The notes under the pieces are model-generated. The model saw nothing but the letters and a program-made list of their open reading frames with translations. It had not been told where the DNA came from and searched no databases. A stretch of 38,005 bases of DNA, from NCBI GenBank assembly GCA_902459845.2, contig CABPSV020000058.1, positions 1 through 38,005 of the forward strand. Direction: 5' to 3'. This DNA comes from Hepatocystis sp. ex Piliocolobus tephrosceles (taxonomy: Eukaryota > Apicomplexa > Aconoidasida > Haemosporida > Plasmodiidae). Position numbers and translations under genes: made by a program. This document shows, piece after piece, positions 9,887 through 20,600 of this stretch. Numbering within the stretch: position 1 is the stretch's first letter; the number at the start of each line of letters is the position of its first letter.

Positions 9887-10979
9887 ATATACATATACAT
9901 ATACATACAAACATATACATATATATGTACAGGTGTATATAACACAATTCTTAAGTGACCATATTTCGGTAATTATAACAGTGAAAAACCAGTTAACAAC
10001 AAATAATAAATATAGCTATACATATTTATATTTAATTTATGATAAAAACAGATACATATATATATATATATATGCAGAAAAGAGTTGACATTGTTTAACA
10101 AAATTGAGCTTAGTTTAATGTTTGACATATAATAGTGTATACATATATATACATTGCTTTTGTCGTTTTTTCCTTTTTTTTGGTTTTTTCATCTGATGTT
10201 TGCTTTGCATATAAAATGTATAATTTTGCACTAGGCATATTTTAATTAATGTTTAACATGAACTTAATTAAAAATATAAAAATATACATTCTGAAGGTAT
10301 ACGTTGGTGTTTATAAATACATATACATATACAAATTAAAAACGTACGTAACAGTACATACACTCGCCTATCGTGTTGTGTTATTCATAATATTAAATAA
10401 ATTTGCAGCTATAAAAAATTTTCAATAATACCGTTTCCTAGTTATATGCATATATACATATACATATGTATAAATATATATATATAATAATATGTACTTA
10501 TGTGTACTTTTTTTTTTTTTAATATTTCCAAATGACATAAAATTAGGCTTTTTTTTTTATTGCTATTATTTTATCATTTTGTAACTTAATTTGTTTTATT
10601 TTATTTTTTATGATGGAAAAAAAAAAAAAAAAAAAAAAAAAATGGCTATGAATAACCCCCTCAGCTTACCAACGCTTCTATCGTAACCGAATTATTCAAC
10701 TATTTTTAAAAATATAACAAAAAAAAAAAAAAAAAAATGTTTATAAAAAGTATAATGTTACTATTTATAATTTAAGCAAAAACAAACACAAAAACGAAGC
10801 AATGACTCAGAAAAAAGTTATATGTCATTTAAAATTAGCTAATTAACTGGATACATAAAAAAAAAGGTGCGTTATTTATAATTTGAAATATATTCATTTT
10901 TACTGAAATTAATATATATATTGTATGTATATATTGTTTGTACGTATGCCCATCATATATTTTCATTAAGATATATATC

Positions 10980-10981
<2 letters not shown>

Positions 10982-11023
<42 letters not shown>
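10982..11023. repeat. T42 homopolymer
   Basis: A run of 42 T about 0.9 kb upstream of the S8e ATG, a candidate nucleosome-free promoter element of a highly expressed gene (inference). Confidence 0.85.
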
Positions 11024-11027
<4 letters not shown>

Positions 11028-11954
11028 GCAACTCATATTTACCAATAATAAAAAATATTATATATACATATACATGTATATAATATATACAGATATATTT
11101 AAAATTTATTTTGATACCTCATTCAAAATAAAATAAAACAAAATAAAATAAAAGTAATTTTTTTTATTTTAACTTTATTATGTAATTTTATTACTTAATT
11201 TTATTATGTAACTTTAAAATATTGTTAATTTATAGAATAATTAAATCATTATATTTTTGAATATTAAAGATATTTTAATTTGGGATAATTTAATTTTAAC
11301 AAATAAAATCATATATTTACGACTTTTATTGTTATTTCAAGGTAATAGGAAAAAAAATATATATACATATATATTTAAACTTAAACTTAACTATAAAATT
11401 AATGCATATAACTGAGTTGAATGCTTTATTGAGTTAACAAAATTTTTACAAATATCTTTTAACAAGTGTTATTTTTGTACTTCCGCATTAATGTACAAAT
11501 ATATATGTACATATATACACGTATACATATTTATTTATAATATATGTATGAACATATTAAGAACTGTACATGTAACACTATTAGTTATTTTTGCGTTTTG
11601 TTTTTTTTATTTTTTTTTTTTTTATTAATTTTTATAATAACTGCAAAATAAATTTATTTAACCTTTATTTTCACTTGTTTACATAAAGATATGAATAACA
11701 ACAATTAAATTTATTTTTTGTATATATAATGAAAAATGTATATACATATATAGCTATATATGTTTAAACACAATAATTAACATACATATATACGTTTAGT
11801 TGTTTTTTTTATTTAATATCTTTGTATAAATTGTAAACATGAAAAAAAAAAAAAAAATAATAATTGATTAAACCTATGTACATATATATATATAATAATC
11901 AGGACAGTTGACACATCTTGCTTATTTTTTTTTTTTTTTTTTTTTCACTTATAG

Positions 11955-12580
11955 ATGGGTATTAGTCGTGATGGAAGACACAAATTGCGTTTAACAGGTG
12001 GTAAAAAAAAAATACACAAAAAAAAAAGAAAATATGAATTAGGCAGACCACCTTCAAACACTAAATTAGGAAGTAGAAAAGTACATCTTGTTAGAGGAAG
12101 AGGAAAAAATTACAAGTTTCGTGCTATTAAGTTAGATTCAGGAAGTTTTTCATGGCCTAGTTTGGGTATATCCAAAATGACAAGAATTATTGATGTTGTT
12201 TATAATGCATCAAATAATGAATTAGTCAGAACTAAAACATTAGTCAAAAATTGTATAGTTTTAATAGATTCACATCCTTTTACTGCTTGGTAAGTAGAAT
12301 AGTTATTCTGCCTTTATATATATGTATATATGTATATATGTATATATGTATATATGTATATATGTATGTATGGATGTATGTATAATGGAGAAATGTAAGG
12401 ACAATCACATACAGTTATTATTTTAACATATTCTTATGGTTTCTATGTATATACGTACGTTCAAAAACGTATATATATTTTTTTCTTTTGATGATGATAC
12501 GAATATAATTAAAATCTTCTGAAAAAAAATTTGAGGAGATAATATATTCATATCTTGCTGGAATTACCGTCTGAGAAAGA

Positions 12581-12615
<35 letters not shown>

Positions 12616-13291
12616 TAATATGTGGAAGTACAAATAATTCCTCGATTTACACCTTTTCTTTGCTTAAATCTCATGACAACTTACATATTTTATAATTTTA
12701 CTAAATGTGTAAAATACAAAACAATTATATAAGAAATAGCGAGTATAAAATAAGAAACAAGTACATTTACATATATATATATTTACATGTAGGTAATATA
12801 TATATGTACATATTTACATGTAGGTAATATATATATATGTACATATTTACATGTAGGTAGTATATTTATGTATATATTTACATGTAGGTAGTATATATAT
12901 ATATATATATATCCCTTTTTTGATTTAACGTAGGTATGAAAACACCTTTGGTATAACCTTAGGAAAACAAAAAAAAAAAAAAGAAGAAGAAACCAAAGAA
13001 ACTGAAGAACAAACAGAAGAAAAAAAAAACGCAGAGAAAGAAAAAAACGAAGTAGAAAAAAAAGATAAAAAAGATAAAAAAGATAAAAAAGAAAAAAGTT
13101 ATGCAGTAATTAAAAAATTAGGACAATCAAAACAAATAGATCCATTGTTGTTGGAACAATTTAAACAAGGAAGAGTTTTAGCATGTATTAGTAGTAGACC
13201 AGGACAATGTGGAAAAGCTGATGGATATATAATTGAAGGAGATGAGTTAGCATTTTACAAACGTAAAATGGACAAAAAAAAGAGAAATTAA
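11955..13291 (+). CDS. RPS8: 40S ribosomal protein S8e (2 exons)
   Basis: Exons 11955-12289 and 12934-13291 join in phase through the Trp112 codon (335 + 358 = 693 nt), giving 230 residues. The protein starts [18 protein letters not shown] and carries the S8e hallmarks [39 protein letters not shown] and WYE. It ends in the conserved block [20 protein letters not shown] followed by a basic tail. It is a structural protein of the small ribosomal subunit that contacts 18S rRNA. Human S8 is about 208 residues; the extra length is a charged Lys/Glu/Asp insert at about 125-166 in the eukaryote-specific variable loop. The start follows a long T-run and CACTTATAG, so a 5' UTR intron ending exactly at the ATG is possible. 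Identification is secure. Confidence 0.97.
12316..12382. repeat. ATGTATAT octamer repeat in S8e intron
   Basis: About seven copies of an 8-bp TATATATG-type unit decay into ATGTATGT. The tract lies just inside the S8e intron, 26 bases after the donor. Confidence 0.8.
12773..12900. repeat. 31-33-bp tandem repeat in S8e intron carrying TAG/GTA motifs
   Basis: Four imperfect copies, each containing TTTACATGTAGGTA (TAG ending at 12792, 12823, 12856 and 12887), are separated by TA-rich spacers. They sit directly upstream of the true acceptor, whose TAG ends at 12933. Confidence 0.82.
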
Positions 13292-13392
13292 AGCTAAAAC
13301 TGAGCTGTATATATAAATGTATTTAAAAAAAGTACAATTGAATAGCAAAGATATTTGAGTTTACCCTATGACAAATTAATAAAATATACACA

Positions 13393-13435
<43 letters not shown>

Positions 13436-14225
13436 TTGTAAGCGCCTGTGCATGTTTTTTTTTTTTTATTTTATTTTTTTTAATAATTAAAAAATGATAA
13501 ACGGAAAGTAATTAACATTAATATAATCCATATATATACATATACATAAATGTATGTATGTATGTATTCATGTATTTACACAATTAAATCTTACTTTTAT
13601 TGTAGAAATAGACTTTTTTTTCTTAATAAATAAAATAAAAAAAAAAAATGCTTATTACACTCAAAATGTAAACATACAAATTTTACATATTAAAAAAAAA
13701 AAAAAAAAAAAAAATATAAAATGTGTTTCGATAATTTGAGGTTACACTATAAGTATACTTATGTATATGTTTGTTCGTTGATGAATATAAAAATATATGA
13801 GTGAACGGTAATTGTTTCAAATAAATAATTAAATATGAGGCAGAAGACTTTGTAAATGTAATGTTTTACAAAAAAAAAAAAAAAAAAGACTTAATTTTTT
13901 AGTATTTAATATTGTGCATGTACACATACATATATACATATATATATAAAGTAAAATTCAGTTTAAAAAAAAAAATTAACTATTTCACACATACTGGTAT
14001 ATATATATATATATGTATATATAAAGAAAAAAAAATAAGTTTAAAAAAAAAAAATTAACTATTTCATTAATACTTGTATAATATATACATATATATATAA
14101 TGTTATAAAAAAAGTCGAAAAAAAAAAGTTTGTAATTTTAATTAATTAGTATAATGTGTATAAACATATTCGTTCATTTAATTATTCGTTTATTTATTCG
14201 TTTATTTATTTAGTTGTTCTTTTTT
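13292..14225. other. Convergent intergenic region between S8e and the giant gene
   Basis: This should hold the 3' UTRs of both genes. It contains a TA tract (about 13397-13431), A-runs, and two similar segments near 13961-13995 and 14040-14075 (TTTAAAAAAAAAAATTAACTATTTCA followed by an ATACTTGTAT/ATACTGGTAT motif), i.e. a local duplication about 75 bases apart. No gene or RNA is supported. Confidence 0.55.
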
Positions 14226-14416
14226 TTAAAAACTTTGAGGTATAATTTCCCATTCGGATGATTGTTCGTCTTCTTCTTCACTTGCCTCTTTGTGTTTATC
14301 ATCCCATAAATTAAAAATATCCTCATTTACAGATTTTATTTTTTTGATCTTCTGAACAATATTCAGATAAAAGTTTTTGAATAGTAGTTGCTTATAATTC
14401 TTTATGTTCAACGTTT
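14226..14416 (-). CDS. Second (C-terminal) exon of the giant DUF3638/DUF3645 protein
   Basis: This exon encodes about 63 residues starting [20 protein letters not shown] and ending in an acidic tail and [10 protein letters not shown], then TAA. It has no convincing ATG of its own: the in-frame Met at 14462 lies in the intron before the acceptor. The first half is probably helical and basic; the second half (SEEEDEQ) is acidic. Phase, donor and acceptor all fit the giant gene, so it is not a separate gene. Confidence 0.83.
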
Positions 14417-14584
14417 CTGAAAAGTGCAGGAGTAAACAGGCGAGTAAGTCGAGGATAAACACAAGAATAGGTCAACAAAGAACAAAATGGAAAAACGAAT
14501 GCACGATCGTGTAAACAAAAAAATGCACGATCAAGCGAAAAAACGAATGCATAACAAAATGTACGTATGTATAGCTACAAAAAG

Positions 14585-14624
<40 letters not shown>

Positions 14625-17600
14625 TACGATAAAAATGAACATTCAGAGTGCCTAGTACACCTGAATTGTCAAGAGAAAAACTATTATCCGAGTAAAAAGT
14701 TGTGCAATTTTTTTGATTGATATTTGTGATTAATGATTTAGGAATTGCTCTAATTTTGTTTAGTGGTGGTATGTTAGGACCTTGTGTAGCAACATAACCT
14801 AAAAATGTTGTACTCGTGACTTTATTAGAAGAAAGAAGTGGTTGCCATATATGTAAGCATTCATCTACACTTTTCGTAGAATAATCTTCATGCCATAATA
14901 ATAAATATTTTTTTGGGTGAGGAAATAATAATGTTAATATTTCTTGTGAAGAACTACTTGTATACATACTATTTATAGAGGTATCTGTCATTTCTATTAT
15001 ATAAAATACATTATCGATTGCTTTATTAGATACATAATAACCTATTGGAATTTTTTGTTTATTTTTACTCATTATTCCTCTATCTTTTGGATCAATATTT
15101 TCAACTTCATATATATAAAATGGTTCATAAAAAGTTATTGGATTATTTGTATTTTTTTCAGAATAAAAATTATTATTTTCATTTGTGTGAAAATTATTTA
15201 TATCAAAAACGTCATTTATTAAATTATTATTAATTCCATATGTTGCGTCAGGTTTTATTTTTTTTTGTTCATTTGGATCGATATTACTATGATTGTAATT
15301 AGTAACAGTACCGTAAGTAGCACTACCACCACCATTACCAACATTATAAGCATTATGATCATTATATGTATTAATATTTGTATAGTTACTATAATTGGAG
15401 ATATTTCCTATTTTGCCAGAAGTCGTCATGTCTTTTTCCATATCCTGAACTATTCGTTGATTGCATATTTTACCTGCCCATACTAACTTAAAATTTGTAT
15501 GTTCTACTAAATTAAATTTAAATTTTTTTAAACAACTATCAATACTTTTAATAAAATCTATATCATATTTGTTTACATTAGTAACATTATTATTACTATC
15601 CGTTGGCCATACATCTTTTTTATAATCAATTTTTTTTTGTTTATTATCTATTGGGTTTAATGTAAAACATAATTCTTGTAAGGATATATTTTTTCCTAAA
15701 ATATCTAGCAATACATTTATATAATTAAGATCAGAAATATTTAAAAAATCAAATAAAATTCGTATATCTTGAGTTGTACATATATAATTTAATTCTTTAT
15801 TAAAAATTGTTTCTAAAGTTAATTGTTTTTTTATTAAACATTGTCTTACTGTTTCTTGCATAAGTTTAAAAGCATAAATATCTCCATTACCTTCAAATAA
15901 TTTTTTTTCAAGGAATTCAAGTTCCATTTTTTTATTATCATTTAAATTTATTTCTTTGTTTTCTACATTTTTCGAAGAAGATTGTCCATAATAATATGTA
16001 GGATAAAAATTTATTCCGGTACTACTACTTATCAATTTATTTTTTACAACCCTTCTTAATAAATACAATTCATTAAAATATGTAAAACGATGTTGTGGAC
16101 TATTAAAATTTAAAAATTGTAGTAATAAGTTAACATGAGCATCAATAAATTTTATGTCAGAATTAAAAAATTTACAAACACTATAAACAATATGAATTTG
16201 TCTTGATATATATTTTCTTAAATTATTTTTATCTGATATTTCTACAGGTGTAAACCAAAAACTATAATTATAAATATTTATATTTACATCGTTAAAAATA
16301 TATAAAGCGTTAGAAATGTGCTCATCTTCTATAATCTTCTTTTTTTCTTTTTCAAATATATTTAACAATTTTAGTACTTTTTCGTAATTTATGTTTGCTT
16401 TTTTTTTCTTTTTTTTTTCTTTTTTCTCTATTATATGTTCGTTATTGTCGTTGTTGTTATTGTTGTTGGTGATGTTGTTATTGTTGTTGGTGATGTTGTT
16501 ATTGTTGTTGGTGATGTTGTTATTGTTGTTGGTGATGTTGTTATTGTTGTTGGTGATGTTGTTATTGTTGTTGGTGATGTTGTTGCTGTTATTATTGTTA
16601 TTGTTGGAAGTGGTGGAGACATTAAATTCGGAGAACTTCTCTTCGTTAACCTGATTAATCACACTAGGAGTTACATCACTCGTGTTATTGTTCAAATTAT
16701 CCGTATCGTTAAAATCGAATACTATTTTATCAAGGTCTTCATCCAAACCCCATATAGAAGCTGCTGTATCTTCTCTAACTAAATCGTCATTTAGACCCCC
16801 GTTTAAATCATCAGAATATATATTACCACTATTATTATCTACTGTTTTATGATTTATCTCATCAGATTGATAAAAAATATTTAACATTTTTAAATCATTA
16901 TTAACGTTGTCTTTTTTAAAAACATCTGTAGTAATGTAAGCCTCTGTACTAGTATTGGCATTTGACCATGTATTAGATAGAATATCAATTTCAGTCTTCT
17001 TACCATTTCTATGCTCACTCACATTCCTAGACCCACCTTCTAACTCTTTTTTATCTATATTTATTTTACTGTTACTTTCATAATATTCCTTTGCGGTACA
17101 ATCTTTCTTAAACGGTGAACTATTATGAACATATATTTCAGAACGCATTATATCATCACGTATCGCACTTAGCATTTTTTCAACTCTTTTCTTTTTATGA
17201 ATATAATATCTCAATGTTTCTGCTTCTTGTAAACTTAAAATAATATATTTTTTATTTTTATTACTAAAATATAATTCCAATTTATTTAATATATTTGTAA
17301 AATTTACAAAATTTGAATTATTACTATTTTTTTCAAAATAATTTTTTATTATTTTCTCCAAATCGTATGTATATTTAAATGGGTTAATATCCAATATATT
17401 AATAATTTCATTTATTTTGTTATCTTCAAATATTTCCCATACTTTTTTTAAATATTCTTTTTCTGCATATATATCATAATTACTATTTTTATCCATATTA
17501 GTTATTACTGATTGATTACAATCGTTTATATTATTATTATTATTATGAACACATTCAACTACCATCATAACATTTTTCAACTTTTTAGTATTTTTAGTAT

Positions 17601-20600
17601 TAATAAAATCATAATTTATAAAATTTTTAGATACATATATATAAGAAGGAAAATTTAAATAAATGTCATTAACACACATTTTATTTAACGGTACAAATAA
17701 TTGATTATTATCATTTTTAAACATGTTAAAATTATCATTCAGTTTGTTATTTATAAAAGATAATGGACCAGAGTTTGTTTTAACATTTAATAAATCTTCA
17801 CCTGTTTTATCATTTTTATTTTTTTTTTTAATACCAAATAAATCATTACTTACATCATCCATTGTCCATCTATATATTTTATATTCATCTTTTTTTATTT
17901 TTATATTCTTTTTTTTATCATCTTCTGTTATTTTTTCTTCTTCTTTCTCTTTCTCTTTCTCCTTCTCTTTCTCTTTTTCTTTCTCTTTCTCTTTTTCTTT
18001 TTCTTTTTCTTTCTCTTTTTCTTGCTCATTTTCAAGACTAAACAAATTGTTATACATTGTATCCTCATCATTATCATCACGATCTTCATAACAGAATGCT
18101 CTATTAAATGAATCATTTTTTTTATCAACATAACCAGATTTATTTGTTTTATTGTTATAACATCCCTTTTTAACATTCAACATACAGTTCTCCTTTTTTA
18201 TATTTTTTAATTTTTCAAATAAGTCTACTACAGTTTGAGATAAATTCATATTTAGCAACGAGTTGCGAGGAAAAAAAGCATCGAAATACATAAAGATTGT
18301 TTTATTAGAAAAATCATAATATAATGAAAAATATAAATAAATAATTCTTTGCAAATTTAATACATCATCTTTATTAAAAATCGTTTTAAATTTTTCTATT
18401 AATTGAACTATACATAATACTGAACTATTTTTTGAAGGTACCTGAGTTTCAATATCAAAATCTACACTCGTATTAAAAATATCTAAATACTCTCTATAAT
18501 TTAATACACCTATATTAATATAATTATTTATTAATGTTTGTATACTTTTTTTTTTTATAATATTTACAACACTATGAACACATAACAATTCACATTGTTT
18601 TATATTATTATTTATATTATTTAAAATCAAAAAATGGGTTAACTCTTTTAATACATTTTTTTTGTTATCTTTATTCAAATAAATGCTATTATAACAGTCA
18701 AACATGTATATGTGTTCTTCTTTAGGACAAATATCTTCTATTCTTATAAAATGTTTCTTTTTACATTTATGTTCGTCTATGCGATTATAGTCGCTATTAC
18801 TAGTACCACTACTACTACCACTACCACTACTACTACCACTACCACTACTACTACCACTACTACTACTACTACCACTGCTTTCACTACTACTTAGTGAGTC
18901 GCTAAGTTCCAATCCATTCTCCGATTCAGATTGACTATCGTCACTATAATCATTATTACACATTGTAATAATTTTTTTTTGTTTTTTTTTAAATTTTCTT
19001 AATATTGTATGACTGTTAATGCGTTTCCTATTCCAATTCGTGTTCTTCTCAATGTCTTCATTCTTATAACCATTACTACCCATATAACCATTACTACCCA
19101 TATAACCATTACTACCCATGTAGCCATTACTACCCATGTAGCCATTACTACCCATATCATATTCTTCAATTCTTTCTTTTTCTAAATTGTCACCTCCCTT
19201 TCTATTATAATACATACAAATCAATTTTTTAAACATATTCGTGTCAACGTTCATTAACTTCACTAAACACATTGGAATTAAAAAAAATATTTTTTGATTA
19301 AAACCTATAGACCTTAGTCGAAAAACACCTTGACTAAATGATGATATGTCATTTCCTATATTAACTGTAACTAAACTGTTTGCATTTACATATTGTTTAA
19401 TGTCTTGTCCATAAGTATTTATATGATCGAAATATATAAACCTTCGTTTTATAGGTACATAACAATCTTGTAAAGGAATTATTTCAACGTTAAAGTTGCC
19501 GTCTATGTTCATGCGTGTATGTGAATATCTGCGCTTGTGCTTGTGTTTCTGCTTCTGCTTGTGCGTGTGTGAGTGCTTATATATGTTATTTTTTTTCAAA
19601 TTTTCGTCTTTAAAATTATGGCCAATATTGTCAATCCGACCAGTGTTTATATCTTTTTCTCTACTATTTAAATATGTAATGCCATTTTTTTCATTCTGTA
19701 ATAATGTTTCTCCGTTATGGGACGTACCATTATTTCGTTTATATCTCCTCTTCTTTTTATCTTGCTTCTTCTCAAGAGGCAACATACACATATGTTTTCC
19801 ATTTTCTATAAATATACAACAATCAATATAATCCAAAAATTGTAACAAATAATAAGCCACCTTTTTCGGTGGAATGTTATTAATCAAATAACCTGTATCA
19901 ATCAAACTGTTGAATTTTATTTTAGTATAACTAAAACCTTTTAATATATTTATAGGTGTAATTTTAGATGGTAAAAAAATAAAATTAACAATATTTATAT
20001 CATTTATTATATTTAAGATAGAACCTATTGTTCTTTTTTCATATTTACATTTATGTATTTCTTCAGGTAATACATCATTACTCGTACCACTATATCCTAC
20101 TACATATTTAAACAATATATTATTTGTCAAATCTTGAGAATTCGAAGATAATTGTTTTTCTGTATGTTTTATATATTTCTCTAATATTATATTTAATAAA
20201 AAATAACTAATTAGTAATGTATTTTTACGTGTTAAATTATATAAGTAATACAAATTTTCACTATCTTTTAAATCTATTTTATCAAGATTACTCACATATT
20301 GACCATACTCTTTTTTTCTATTTTTTTTTTTTTTTTTTAAATTATTATCATATAAAAAAAAATTACTATTATTTATGTCTTTTTTTGTTCTTCTAATCTT
20401 TGCTCCACTAGTTTCGACAATTTCTTTATATAAATCATACATATTTTTTATCTCTATATTTGGTCGAGGTGTGGTTTTACATTTGTCTGGTTTATGTTTA
20501 TCGTTCGGGCCGTGTTGAAAATTGTAGGTGTCATCGTCGTGCCCGCTACTGTCGTTTGTACTACTACCGTTTGTACTACTACCGTTTGTACCACTACCGT

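Larger units (their letters stand above)
9369..11954. other. Intergenic region upstream of S8e
   Basis: No gene is supported. The region holds the 3' end of the 165-residue protein gene and the promoter/5' UTR of S8e. It contains an A48 run (9838-9885), a T42 run (10982-11023), many ATATAC/TATGTA stretches and a GTGCAC hexamer at 9794-9799, which matches the motif bound by the ApiAP2 factor AP2-I but is 2.1 kb from S8e and may be chance. A short GC-richer island at about 10641-10705 stands out. The ORF at 9518-9787 has no coding character. Confidence 0.55.
12290..12933 (+). other. RPS8: Intron of the S8e gene
   Basis: This 644-nt intron starts with the consensus donor GTAAGT and ends TTTAACGTAG. 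It interrupts the Trp112 codon (TG|G). It contains an ATGTATAT octamer repeat near the 5' end, a TA tract (about 12585-12610) and, close to the 3' end, four copies of a repeat with TTTACATGTAGGTA (findings). Retention stops translation immediately after Trp112. Confidence 0.93.

Noticed and set aside
14226..14462. Separate 78-residue gene starting [11 protein letters not shown]
   Set aside because: Its first ~15 residues are intron sequence before the TTTTCAG acceptor; the rest is the in-phase last exon of the giant gene.
14575..14627. Poly-Lys KDFL as the true C-terminus of the giant protein
   Set aside because: The consensus donor GTAAGC precedes the A-run and a phase-matched acceptor and exon follow, so this is intron read-through.
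14487..14720. Plus-strand ORF with repeated Met-His-Asp and a poly-Phe run
   Set aside because: It lies in the intron and exon 1 end of the giant gene on the opposite strand, and the Phe run is just the T-tract. It has no domain and no likely promoter.
16391..16782. Leu/Val-rich ORFs resembling membrane proteins
   Set aside because: Antisense and other-frame readings of the ITNNNNN repeat; the hydrophobicity comes from Asn codons read in reverse.
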